Source: DUZB01 sp963747555
Lineage (GTDB): Bacteria; Desulfobacterota; DSM-4660; Desulfatiglandales; Desulfatiglandaceae
Reading direction: 5' to 3'
Assembly: GCA_963747555.1 (NCBI GenBank)
Contig: CAVVFZ010000011.1
Location: 124,001 to 188,000, forward strand
Length of the DNA stretch: 64,000 nt
This document shows positions 14,058 to 22,917 of this stretch, piece by piece. Position 1 is the first letter of the stretch. Every line of letters starts with the position of its first letter. Under the pieces are notes generated by a model. That model worked only from the letters and a program-made list of their open reading frames with translations. It did not search any database and was not told where the DNA came from. Made by a program: the position numbers and the translations under genes.

Positions 14058-15821
14058 ATGCGTTTCCGACAGTTCTCTCTCGTTGGCCTACTCGAAGTCC
14101 TTACATTCTCCCTGTTGATTTTTCCTCCAGGAGCCGCTCCCTGTATGGCTGGCCGGGAGGATATTTCAAAAGCCCTCAAAGAGTATCTGGATGCGGCGAA
14201 AAGGCCCCAAACGTTCTGGATCGGGTGCGAGCCGGTTTACATCGGGAAGGCCCTCATGGTGTTCTACAGCCGGCGCGCATATGAGCCTGTTTGGGTCTCC
14301 GACGACGGCCCTGCCGAAGCGGCCGGCGTACTTGTGGCGGCTCTGGGAAAGGCCGAGCAACACGGATTGTCCAGTTTCGACTACCATTATGCCTGCCTTT
14401 CAGAATGGTTGAAAACCCCGCTTTCAGACCGGTCGGCCTCAACCAGGGCCAGGGAACTGGCAGGGTTGGAGATCGTCCTTTCGGACGCCTTTGTCAACTT
14501 CGGAAACCATCTGACCAATGGGAAAGTGGACCCTGTCACCATCTACCCCCAATGGTTGACTGAAAAGAAAAAGTCGGAGGTATTTGAATTCCTGGCAGGC
14601 ATCCGGACGGGACGGGATGTTCAAGATGCCCTGGAAGCGCTGGGGCCCGGCAGCCATGACTATCTGTTTGCCATGGCCGAGGCAAGACGGTTGCAGGAGG
14701 TAATCTCCTTGGGTGGTTGGCCCGTCATTCCCCAGGGAAAAACCCTGCGAAAGGGCGACCGGTCTGCAAGGGTCATTCTTCTTAGAAAGCGACTTTTCCT
14801 GGATGGTTTCCTTCCTGGGACCGGCATGGAGAATGATCAGGCCTCTCTTTTCGACCTGGATCTGGAAAAGGCGGTGGTTCAGTTTCAATCCCGGCGCGGG
14901 CTTTCCCCGGACGGCGCGGTGGGACGAGACACGCTTGCAGCGCTTAATCGCTCTCCGGAAGATCTTCTTGAGACCGTCTTTGTCAACCTGGAGAGACGGC
15001 GGTGGCTCCCGCGGGACCTTGGCAGGCGCCACATCATGGTCAACTCTGCTGCATTTGCACTTGAGGCTTTTCAAGACAACCAAAAGGTTTTGGAAATGCG
15101 CATTATCGTCGGCGAAGCATACACCCAGACGCCGGTATTCAACCGGAATATGGACTATCTGGTCATCAATCCCTATTGGAATGTGCCCTATGGGGTTCTA
15201 TCGAGAAAAATCCTTCCGAAGATCAAGAAAGACCCGGACTACCTTTCTAAGAATCACTTCGAATTAATCAAAGGCTGGAAGGAACCGCCCGTCTTTGTGG
15301 ACCCTGCAACCCTCGACTGGTCAACGATCCATGCCGGCAATTTTCCGGGCAGGCTTCGACAGAAACCTGGACCCTGGAATGCCCTCGGACAGATCAAATT
15401 TATTTTCCACAACCCATTCAGCGTCTATCTTCACGATACCCCGGAACGGGATCTTTTTCGGCGAACGATACGTACCTTCAGCAGCGGCTGCATTCGGGTG
15501 GAAAAACCTGTCGATCTGGCTTGTTTCATCATGGAAAACAACCCTTCCTGGACCCGGAGTCGAATAGAAGAGATCATTGCGAGCGGCAAGAGCACGACCG
15601 TTCCCGTCCAGGACGCTGTGACTGTTCATCTGACTTACCTGACTTTCTGGGTTGGGGAAGAGGGGGACGCCCACTACCGTGAGGACATCTATGGTCGGGA
15701 CAAGGTACTGTGGAAAGCCCTGCATACAGTTCCAGGCGCCGGATTAACGAAACCTCCGAGGACCTTGCCCGAGGTGGATCCAAATGTTGCCGCGGAGCCT
15801 AAAGGATGGTTCCCTGAGTAA
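14058..15821 (+). CDS. L,D-transpeptidase (YcbB-like, YkuD domain)
   Basis: The 587-residue protein cross-links peptidoglycan stems in the periplasm. It has an N-terminal signal or anchor (residues ~8-30, ending APCMAG) and a YcbB-type N-terminal domain. A peptidoglycan-binding domain lies near residues 230-300 (LRKGDRSARVILLRKRLF ... AVVQFQSRRGLSPDGAVG). A YkuD catalytic domain covers ~320-510, with LHDTPERDLF carrying the His and SSGCIRVE the nucleophilic Cys near residue 478. AAGGAAAGG provides the ribosome site. Length and domain order match YcbB/LdtD. The convergent gene downstream is a DUF882 peptidase, another wall enzyme. Confidence 0.93.
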   Translation: MRFRQFSLVGLLEVLTFSLLIFPPGAAPCMAGREDISKALKEYLDAAKRPQTFWIGCEPVYIGKALMVFYSRRAYEPVWVSDDGPAEAAGVLVAALGKAEQHGLSSFDYHYACLSEWLKTPLSDRSASTRARELAGLEIVLSDAFVNFGNHLTNGKVDPVTIYPQWLTEKKKSEVFEFLAGIRTGRDVQDALEALGPGSHDYLFAMAEARRLQEVISLGGWPVIPQGKTLRKGDRSARVILLRKRLFLDGFLPGTGMENDQASLFDLDLEKAVVQFQSRRGLSPDGAVGRDTLAALNRSPEDLLETVFVNLERRRWLPRDLGRRHIMVNSAAFALEAFQDNQKVLEMRIIVGEAYTQTPVFNRNMDYLVINPYWNVPYGVLSRKILPKIKKDPDYLSKNHFELIKGWKEPPVFVDPATLDWSTIHAGNFPGRLRQKPGPWNALGQIKFIFHNPFSVYLHDTPERDLFRRTIRTFSSGCIRVEKPVDLACFIMENNPSWTRSRIEEIIASGKSTTVPVQDAVTVHLTYLTFWVGEEGDAHYREDIYGRDKVLWKALHTVPGAGLTKPPRTLPEVDPNVAAEPKGWFPE

Positions 15822-15839
15822 AAGACTTGTGAAGAAGGA

Positions 15840-16398
15840 CTACCAGTACCGTACGGGCCCAACATCCACATGAACGAATCTCGAGTACAAACCCACTCCG
15901 CCCCCCTGGGTCTGCCGGGCCTCCCGACACAGACTTGTGAGGCTGACCCCCTTGATCTGAATGTCGGCCGCCATCCCTTTCAAGTGGAAACTCCTCTTAG
16001 CGACTCCGCTTCCCCTGGAGATGAGCAGTTGATTGTATTCCGGCGATCGGTATCCTGAGATCAGAGTCAAAGGACGTCTGCCTGCTCCCAGGCGTGTGTG
16101 TATCTGATCCATGAGCAGGAACAGCTCCGGATCAATGGGTTTCACCCGGTCGTTGTAGTGGCAGCGGAATAGGCGATTCAGCTTCCACAGGGCTTCCGGC
16201 TTCCAAACCCCGTCGTCGCTCACATATCGAATGTCGAGGGATTCTTCAGTATGGCTGTTTATTACGGATAGCCTTCCCGGAGAATTCATCGCGGTGGGTC
16301 TGGCTCCGGACAGGGGACGCGGCCCACCATGGGATGAACAATGCCGTGGCGCCGCCGAACAACACCTTTTTCAAAAAAGACCTTCGCGTCATGGGCAT
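15840..16398 (-). pseudogene. DUF882/YcbK-like murein peptidase, frameshifted after the Tat signal
   Basis: From ATG at 16398 the minus strand encodes MPMTRRSFLKKVLFGGAT-, a twin-arginine signal peptide, on to HRDEFSGK, then leaves frame and stops. From about 16265 a second frame continues as GRLSVINSHTEESLDIRYVSDDG to the end. One surplus base in the GGG run near 16265 explains the break. The mature part is a complete M15/DUF882 domain with its zinc site (SFHLKGMAADI, then FVHVDVGPVRYW). Such enzymes are exported D-peptidases acting on peptidoglycan. As written the export signal is disconnected. It converges on the L,D-transpeptidase gene. Confidence 0.8.
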
Positions 16399-16425
16399 CT
16401 CGATATACCGATTCCTCCCAGATCG

Positions 16426-17376
16426 TCAGGTGTTCGTTCCTTGATCCGTTTTTCCGGACTCGATCTTTATCAGGTCATCTTTGGAGAAAAGGTAAGGGGT
16501 GCTGCAATATTGGCATTTTACTTCCAAAGGGAAGGGGCCTTTTTGAATCATGTCATCCAGATCTTCTTTCGGGAGGGCGGTGAGAATTTCTTCCAGTCGA
16601 TTCTGGCTGCAGCGACACATAAATTCAACCCGATGCGAGCCTAAAAACTGTGGATGGAGGGATTTAAAGCTCTTTCGAACCAGTCCTTCCGGCTCTTTCC
16701 CGTCGGCAAATGCGGTTCCGATGGAAGGCAGCATGGACACCAGCGCCTCCAGACGGTCCACATCCTCATCCTTCACTCCCGGCATTACCTGCAAAAACAG
16801 ACCTCCTGCCCCGGTTACATTTCCTTCCCGGTCAAACTTCACGCTCAGGTTGAAGGCGGCGGGGTTCTGCTCCGATGTGAGGTAATAATAGGCCAGATCC
16901 TTGGCAATGTTGCCGTACAGGAGTTCAACCTGGCCTGTAAACGGTTGTTTTGCATCTTTGAAAACCTTTGCTACGGAGAGGATTCCTGCGCCGAAAAAGG
17001 GGGATAGATTGAAATCCTCCAGGGGTTTCTCGATAGGGATGGGAACGTTTTTCAAATACCCGCGCACTTCGCCGAATGCGTTGGCTTCCACAAGGAGTCC
17101 TTTGATGGGACCGGAACAGCCGATCTGGAGCGTGATTCTTTCATCTCCTTTCAGATCGGCACACATCAAGGCGCCCGCAAGATATCCATGTCCCAGCACG
17201 AGGGTCTCCAAAATACCGAGTTCATGGTTCGCCCGCATTTCATTTATCATGCGGGTCCCGTGAACAATGGCGCCGCGCACCGTTCCATCCAGGAGGAGGA
17301 AACGATAAAGTTTGTCCCTGGCGCTTGCCAGCAGCTGTTCTTTGAGGGTCTTTCCATAGGGCAGCTTTTTAATCAT
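16426..17376 (-). CDS. hslO: Redox-regulated chaperone Hsp33
   Basis: The 316-residue protein is cytoplasmic Hsp33, a holdase activated by oxidation. The N-terminal dimerisation and folding domain is typical (GTVRGAIVHGTRMINEMR, LGHGYLAGALMCADLKG, QIGCSGPIKGLLVEANAFGEVRGYL). The C-terminal zinc centre is complete: C254-x-C256 and C288-x2-C291. The length matches the family. In an anaerobe its role would be defence during oxygen exposure. It is transcribed toward the broken DUF882 gene with no obvious terminator between them. Confidence 0.95.
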   Translation of the reverse strand: MIKKLPYGKTLKEQLLASARDKLYRFLLLDGTVRGAIVHGTRMINEMRANHELGILETLVLGHGYLAGALMCADLKGDERITLQIGCSGPIKGLLVEANAFGEVRGYLKNVPIPIEKPLEDFNLSPFFGAGILSVAKVFKDAKQPFTGQVELLYGNIAKDLAYYYLTSEQNPAAFNLSVKFDREGNVTGAGGLFLQVMPGVKDEDVDRLEALVSMLPSIGTAFADGKEPEGLVRKSFKSLHPQFLGSHRVEFMCRCSQNRLEEILTALPKEDLDDMIQKGPFPLEVKCQYCSTPYLFSKDDLIKIESGKTDQGTNT

Positions 17377-17435
17377 GGAATTATCCTATCCTTTTTAGAT
17401 CCCACGGGTTTGGGCTATACAGATTCAGCAAAACC

Positions 17436-17489
17436 GTATCATATTCAAAAAACCTGGCAGTAATGGAGTCACAGGATCTTTTTTGCTGC
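17436..17489. repeat. Half copy of the long palindromic repeat family
   Basis: GTATCATATTCAAAAAACCTGG, the GTAATGGAGTCACAG segment and TCTTTTTTGCTGC match, in order, one arm of the full elements at 50377, 56009 and 59400. The second arm is missing and the sequence passes directly toward the IS3 relic. It is read as a partial or disrupted copy. Confidence 0.7.
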
Positions 17490-17574
17490 TGGGGCCTGCG
17501 AGCCTTTCTTGCAGGATACGACAAAATGCAGGTGGCAGGCAAGAAACTTGTGCAATATGCCCTGCGATGCTGGA

Positions 17575-17740
17575 AGGGTAATTGTTGGGACAATGCTCCT
17601 CCCGAATGCTTCTTCAAGTCAGAACGATCTCATATTTCCGATTTGCCTCCAGAACGGCTGCCAGAAACGAGGTATTGGATTACATCTCCTGCTACAACGG
17701 ATATAGACGACATTCAACACTCGTTTTGATACCGATGGCG
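17575..17740 (+). pseudogene. IS3-family transposase relic (end of orfB)
   Basis: Two overlapping frames together give NCWDNAPPECFFKSE and then FASRTAARNEVLDYISCYNGYRRHSTL. These are the last conserved blocks of IS3-group DDE transposases (the NCxDNAxxESFF block with the catalytic Glu, and YNxxRRHSxL). A frameshift separates them and the rest of the element is absent. It is inert and marks past insertion in this gap. Confidence 0.8.
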
Positions 17741-17786
17741 ATAGCGTGTTGGATCTGGGGGACGGCTCTCCCGTACAGGCTGGAAA

Positions 17787-18878
17787 CTACCTCAAACCGG
17801 TTAACTTCAAGAGGCAGGCGACTGGATCGGTAGAGCCGGATCTCTGACAGTAAAACGTGATGCTGTAGCCGAAAGCGGTCACGGATAGGAGAAAAATCAG
17901 TACGGACAGCGTCAGGGTCTTTGTCGGCGTTTCGGGTTCTTTTATCGATGGGGGATCCGGCGTTTCTATTTCTGTAACCGGTTCTTCGAAGAAGACATTG
18001 TCTTCAATAGGTGGAAGGAGTACATCCGCCGATTTTTGCTTGAGTCCAACCATGTAGTGAAAGACTTCTTTCCCCAATCCGGATTCTTCGGCAGCTTTAT
18101 ACACCTCATCGACTCCCACAATGTTCTTTTTTCTTTGAAATGCTGCGTCAAGGGATCGTTCGCATAATAAATTGATTGTCCGGGGAGTACTCCCGGCGCC
18201 GAACGCGACAATCAATGCCTCCCATCCCTCATCAGAAAATAAGGATGGCTGTGCTCCTGAGACATTCAACCGATAGGATACATACTCACGTATCCTGTCG
18301 GGATTCATGGCACCCAACATTTCCAGAATGGAGATACGTTGTTTGAAGGGTTCCATGCCCGGTCTGTTGATCAAATCCACCAATTCCTCCTGACCCAGCA
18401 AAAGAAATTGGATCAGCTTGGTCGATCCTTCCTCCAAATTATTCAGCAGTCGGATTCCATTCAAGGTGTCATCCGTTATCAGATGCGACTCGTCCATGAT
18501 GACCAAACATCTTTCACCTTTCGCATGGATTTGAACAAGTGCCGCACGGATGTCCCGCAGGATGAATGTCCTCTCGTCGATGGATGGACTCAGACCGAGC
18601 TCCTGAGCGATAAATCGAAACAGTTCCATACTGTTGCGAGGAGGTTCGGCGATCCATATCAGATGGATTCCATTCTCGAAATCCGATTTGATGATCTGGC
18701 TCAGGGTGGTCTTTCCTGAACCGATCGGCCCTGTAACAATCGCCAAACCCCGACCGACTCTTAATGAATTCTCAACCCGGGCACGAACCCGGGCATGATC
18801 ACCTGCATCAAAAAAGAATACGGGATCAGGCACATTCTCAAAGGGCAGCATTTTTAAATGAAAGTGTTCTGTGTACAT
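17787..18878 (-). CDS. ExeA/GspA-like AAA ATPase with C-terminal membrane segment
   Basis: The 363-residue protein starts MYTEHFHLKMLPFENVPDP, as in ExeA/MshM-type ATPases. It has a Walker A at 50-57 (GPIGSGKT), a Walker B CLVIMDESH, and the AAA_22-type core to about residue 270. A Pro/Glu-rich linker then leads to one transmembrane helix (~325-345). ExeA-like proteins help place secretin or pilus complexes across peptidoglycan. The gene begins seven bases after the OmpA-like gene's stop, so the two form an operon. The pairing suggests an envelope-spanning assembly role, but no secretin gene is in the window. Confidence 0.85.
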   Translation of the reverse strand: MYTEHFHLKMLPFENVPDPVFFFDAGDHARVRARVENSLRVGRGLAIVTGPIGSGKTTLSQIIKSDFENGIHLIWIAEPPRNSMELFRFIAQELGLSPSIDERTFILRDIRAALVQIHAKGERCLVIMDESHLITDDTLNGIRLLNNLEEGSTKLIQFLLLGQEELVDLINRPGMEPFKQRISILEMLGAMNPDRIREYVSYRLNVSGAQPSLFSDEGWEALIVAFGAGSTPRTINLLCERSLDAAFQRKKNIVGVDEVYKAAEESGLGKEVFHYMVGLKQKSADVLLPPIEDNVFFEEPVTEIETPDPPSIKEPETPTKTLTLSVLIFLLSVTAFGYSITFYCQRSGSTDPVACLLKLTGLR

Positions 18879-18884
18879 TGTCTC

Positions 18885-19715
18885 TCAGACTTTGGACCAG
18901 GTAATGAGTTTCACCTCAACCCTGCGGTTTTTTACTCTGCCTTCATACGTATCATCGGAAGCAACCGGGCGATCATTCCCATATCCAAACACCGAAATCC
19001 GCTCAGCTGGAATCCCCCGCTCTATTAACATGTCCGCAATCGCTTGGGCTCGGTAAACAGATAATTCCCTATTATTCAGATATCCGCTTCCATCGGGTGA
19101 GCTGGCCCGGAAACTGCTGGTGTGGCCCTCGACGATGAGCTGATAATCGGAGTTCATTGAAATTTCTGGGATCATTTTATCCACAGCAATCTTCAGGTTT
19201 TCCTGAATGATGGTTTGTCCTGCTCGAAATACCTTCGTACCGATCACCGCCAATACCCTTTCCACCATTTTAAAGCGATCGCCTTCAACAGGTGGGTGAG
19301 AATCGGCTTTTCCTGATTTTGTCTCATTTTGAGCAACAGGCGGAGAGGAATCCGTTTTTTCAGTTGCTGTCTCATTTTCAGCAACAGAAGGGAGTGAATT
19401 ACTCTTACCGATCAATGTCTCATTTTCAGAAGCAGCGACAACCGGCGCCGCCGGTTCAGTGGGCTCCGCGCTGACAGGTTCGGGGTTGAGAAAAGTTATT
19501 GCAACTGCTTCTTGTTCCGGCAGAGGTTCTTTTTGGGTAGGTTCGGGAGGTTGTTGGGGGATTTCTTCCGGCCCTGGGTGGGATTTGTCTTGAATAGGAT
19601 GTAAGCCTATGTTTCGCGATATTGCAGGCTTAACCGGGATTTTTAATGCCTGATACGTAATAAATAGTGATAGCATAAAAAATATGATGGAAAGGCTATG
19701 GATTACTTTCTTCAT
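18885..19715 (-). CDS. OmpA-family peptidoglycan-binding protein with membrane anchor and linker repeats
   Basis: The 276-residue protein has one N-terminal membrane segment (~7-24), a long Pro/Glu-rich linker, and a C-terminal OmpA domain (~165-276: IVEGHTSSFRASSPDGSGYLNNRELSVYRAQAIADMLIERGI, then RVKNRRVEVKLI). The linker contains about three imperfect repeats of ~17 residues built on ENET--K-DS-PPV. Such proteins anchor envelope machines to peptidoglycan. It is the first gene of a pair with the ExeA-like ATPase; GspB-like anchors fill the same position in type II secretion loci, although the C-terminal domain differs. Confidence 0.85.
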   Translation of the reverse strand: MKKVIHSLSIIFFMLSLFITYQALKIPVKPAISRNIGLHPIQDKSHPGPEEIPQQPPEPTQKEPLPEQEAVAITFLNPEPVSAEPTEPAAPVVAASENETLIGKSNSLPSVAENETATEKTDSSPPVAQNETKSGKADSHPPVEGDRFKMVERVLAVIGTKVFRAGQTIIQENLKIAVDKMIPEISMNSDYQLIVEGHTSSFRASSPDGSGYLNNRELSVYRAQAIADMLIERGIPAERISVFGYGNDRPVASDDTYEGRVKNRRVEVKLITWSKV

Positions 19716-20004
19716 AATCGCGTCTTCGGTTAGGTAATAGGAACTTTCTTATCACCCCAACCAAATAGCAAAAAGGGTGCCATCGTAAAATTATCTGATA
19801 ACACAACTGAATTGATAATTGTGGGTCTGCCCGGGCCGACATTTTGTCCTTATGAGTGGGACAAAATGCCCGATTCTATGCGGGTGTCGATTTCTCGTCC
19901 TGAAGCATTTCCTGAACAATTAGAAAGAAAGGTATTAGGGCAGGGGTATTGCAGTAACGGCATTCAATGCCCTGCGGGGACGTTTTTGGCTTGTTTCCTG
20001 TGCC

Positions 20005-22473
20005 TTACAGCGAGTTGACCGCCTTTTTGACGGCTTCGGGCTTTACAAAGGGCCGGTTCATGGCGTTTTCCATATCCACCCCTACCCGCATTGCCCGCAG
20101 CCCGTAAACCCCTTGAAGCTCCTCTAATTCCAGGTGTTCCACTTCTTTGTCAAGATACCCTTCATCCTGAAGATAATCGATGTACTTCAAGTATTCGTGC
20201 ATTTCCCGTCGATGAGAATAGACGATGGCGATTTTTCCGGGTTGCGTGAGCCGTTCCTCTTTCCCTTTCACCATGGCTTTGTCAATGCGTTTCTTGACGA
20301 TTTCGTGCCGGATATCGTATGCCCCATCCACGTCAAATCGCCGCTCGTCCGGACGGAAGCGAATGGAGATGGGCGTATCCTGAACGAGGATGAGATGGGC
20401 TGTCTCAAGGGGCATTTCAGCATTTTCCGTGACCCGGGCAGTACGCCAGACAACCCCGCACATGACCATGAACTGCCACAGCCGGAGATTCTTGACATAG
20501 AGGGGGTCAAATGCTCTGTCCTCCACGAGGGAGGCCCCTATATAGATGGTGTGGTCAACCCCATCGGTCTTCATCTTTTCAAAATAGTGAGGAAAAAAGG
20601 ACTGGGCTGTTTCTTCCTCTTCATCCAAGTACTTGCTGATGGTATCATTGATGGCCATGACCGTCTGTTCAAAATCTTTCCGTTTTCTGTAGAGAGTTCC
20701 CTGGGTCGGATCCAGCTCCGAGCGGTAGGCCTCCACGCGATCCCGCACCTTGGATTGGGAAGTCAGAAAGTGATCCAGAACAGGTTCAACCTCTCTGCGG
20801 ATAAATTCCGCTTTGGCGGATTCGTCATGGGAATGCAGATGTGTCTGCACCTCCTCGATGTTTCTGTCAATCCGGTGAATAAGCACGGCTAAAATGGGCA
20901 GCGGATCGTATTCACCGGCCAGGCTGATGATTTCCCTAACCATCCGGAGTTGATCCACCAGATCGGACTCCAGCGCTTCGTTGCGATAGTCGCTGGAATC
21001 CCTGATATCGGAGGCGCCGTAAAGGGGGTATACATCACGAAACACGATGGGTTCCAGCTCGCAGGCGGCGCATTCCTCCCGTTGCAGATAGTTCAGTGCG
21101 GCACGCTCAAAACGCCACTCCACGGTGGGATGAATGGCGGTGCATTTTTCCTTGATAATGGCCTGGACGCGATTGTTGAGTTCTTCCATGCCCCGATTAA
21201 TCGCCATGGCAAAAAGCGGCGTGATTTCCTTGAGCTTCATGACGTCCAACACGCTGAAGGCGCCGGGATTGGGCGATTTGAGGGTGAATGTCCCTAACAA
21301 CCGACCCTTGTAGTGGAGTGGGGCAACAAAGAGGCTCCTCACTCCCTCTTCAATCAGGTGGGTCTCCAGGTCCGTCCGGACCGGATAAACTTTAAGATCG
21401 CGAATTACCGCGTTTTCCCCCTTTTCCAAGACTCCCTCAAAAAGTGATCCATTGAATTCCGATTTCACGTGGTGCTCGGAATCACAGAAGATGCACCCTG
21501 TTTCCATCTTGTGTTCGGGGTTGAGAATAAGGACCTCATCGCCCTGAAAGGCGGCCAGGTCCACCATAAGATCCGGGTTGCGAAGGTAGATCCGAAGCTT
21601 TTCATGGAGTCGTTGAAATCCCTCACCGGAAAAGATGGATTCCTTTTCAATAAGGTCCCGTTTAAGATAGGACAATACCTCCTGATCCGTTACATCCACG
21701 GCCCGGCAAACGCCGAAGCCCTCGAACAGAAACGATTCGGGAGGGATGATTTCCATCCACAGTTCGGGCTTATTTCCTACGGCCAACAGCCTCTCTTTTT
21801 CACTTTCCGACAGGGGTTTTAATGGCCCCGCATTTTTTACCTCGACAAAACGGGGATCAAAGGAAATGCTCAGATACCGCTCAAGTCCGGTGTCGGGGTC
21901 GGGGGTGGTGATGATCAGGGGGAAATCGAGAGGCAGATCCATGTCGTAAAAGTGTTGCAGGATTAGGGCATAGGCCTTTATGAGCCGGCCCATGGCCCAT
22001 TCTTCGGCGCTCAAATTGGCCAGAATCCCCATGTCCATACAGTGGTTGCCGGACAAGAGACGCTGGAAGTTCGGGGTGGCATAGATGATTTCCGTCTGAA
22101 AAGGGACAAAGGCCGCTGCATAATCCCGGTCTCTGAAGGCGGGAGGAAAGACGAGGCTCATGAGCAGATCCACCATGCTCCCGTGCTTCAACAGGACCGA
22201 AGGGTCTGTTATGGGCTGGAACAGTTCCGGGGAATTCTTCAATGCTTCTCCCACGGCCTTGGATATGGCGGTTTCCGCGGGACCTCCCTTGTTCAGGAGG
22301 TTTTGCCAGAAAGCAATCAAGCGCGCAAAACTCAGAACGCTTTTAAATGGAAATTTGCCATTGTCATCGGGTGGTGTCATTTTAGCTTCTCGCTTATTAG
22401 AATTCGCTTTTTCAAAGAAATCCAGATAGGAGAGTGTTGAGGCAAGCAGCTCTACACATCTCTTACAAGGCAT
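20005..22473 (-). CDS. Large GAF-domain-like protein of unknown function
   Basis: The 822-residue cytoplasmic protein has no membrane segment. A GAF-like segment is visible around residues 330-440 (ILNPEHKMETGCIFCDSEHH, then GVRSLFVAPLHYKGRLLGTFTLKSPNPGAFS). The rest is mostly helical, with an acidic C-terminal half (LDEEEETAQSFFPHYFEKMKTDGVDHTIYIGASL). No output domain such as cyclase, kinase or HTH was recognised. The M at 22473 (MPCKRC) has a weak ribosome site; MTPPDDNG, 31 codons later, is an alternative. It diverges from the adenylate cyclase gene. Function is not assigned. Confidence 0.75.
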   Translation of the reverse strand: MPCKRCVELLASTLSYLDFFEKANSNKREAKMTPPDDNGKFPFKSVLSFARLIAFWQNLLNKGGPAETAISKAVGEALKNSPELFQPITDPSVLLKHGSMVDLLMSLVFPPAFRDRDYAAAFVPFQTEIIYATPNFQRLLSGNHCMDMGILANLSAEEWAMGRLIKAYALILQHFYDMDLPLDFPLIITTPDPDTGLERYLSISFDPRFVEVKNAGPLKPLSESEKERLLAVGNKPELWMEIIPPESFLFEGFGVCRAVDVTDQEVLSYLKRDLIEKESIFSGEGFQRLHEKLRIYLRNPDLMVDLAAFQGDEVLILNPEHKMETGCIFCDSEHHVKSEFNGSLFEGVLEKGENAVIRDLKVYPVRTDLETHLIEEGVRSLFVAPLHYKGRLLGTFTLKSPNPGAFSVLDVMKLKEITPLFAMAINRGMEELNNRVQAIIKEKCTAIHPTVEWRFERAALNYLQREECAACELEPIVFRDVYPLYGASDIRDSSDYRNEALESDLVDQLRMVREIISLAGEYDPLPILAVLIHRIDRNIEEVQTHLHSHDESAKAEFIRREVEPVLDHFLTSQSKVRDRVEAYRSELDPTQGTLYRKRKDFEQTVMAINDTISKYLDEEEETAQSFFPHYFEKMKTDGVDHTIYIGASLVEDRAFDPLYVKNLRLWQFMVMCGVVWRTARVTENAEMPLETAHLILVQDTPISIRFRPDERRFDVDGAYDIRHEIVKKRIDKAMVKGKEERLTQPGKIAIVYSHRREMHEYLKYIDYLQDEGYLDKEVEHLELEELQGVYGLRAMRVGVDMENAMNRPFVKPEAVKKAVNSL

Positions 22474-22917
22474 TCTGTGCAGATGCAGGAGACAATCCGC
22501 GCACAGTCGTTAAACAGATGAATATTTTCATCCTGCAGATCCAATCCCTCAAATGACCCGTTGAGGCGGGAAAAACAAATCGGTGGAGCATCTTTACAAA
22601 GTATAGAGGAAACAGTATTTTTCTGTCAACATGATAACCAGGGATTCATTCTTTCCTGGCAGGGTCCGGGAAAATTGGGAGATGAAAAAGGGAAGTTATG
22701 GGGTCAGGGCTGGTAAATGTATCCATGGGTTAGGCAGAGCCTCCAGGTGAAGGCTCATGCGAGTGAAGGATGACACTGGGGGCTATGAGATCTGCGCAGG
22801 AGACAAACATTGAACAAGAATTGACAGGAAAATTTTTTCGTAATATAAAACATAAAACTCCCATCCTTGCTTTTCCTCGATCCTATATTTTCTGTAACTT
22901 ACATGGGGAGCATAATA
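22474..22917 (+). other. Gene-free divergent intergenic region
   Basis: These 444 bases separate the GAF-like gene (minus) from the cyclase gene (plus). A strong sigma-70 promoter for the cyclase is at 22821-22849. No other gene, tRNA or clear hairpin terminator was found. Confidence 0.6.
22821..22849 (+). promoter_or_regulatory. Sigma-70 promoter of the adenylate cyclase gene
   Basis: TTGACA (22821-22826) and TATAAA (22844-22849) are separated by exactly 17 bases that are AT-rich. Transcription would start near 22856, leaving a leader of about 60 bases before the ATG at 22918. Confidence 0.7.

Noticed and set aside
19812..20018. 68-codon plus-strand frame downstream of the GAF gene
   Set aside because: It lacks a ribosome site and recognisable sequence, and overlaps the 3' end of a convincing gene.
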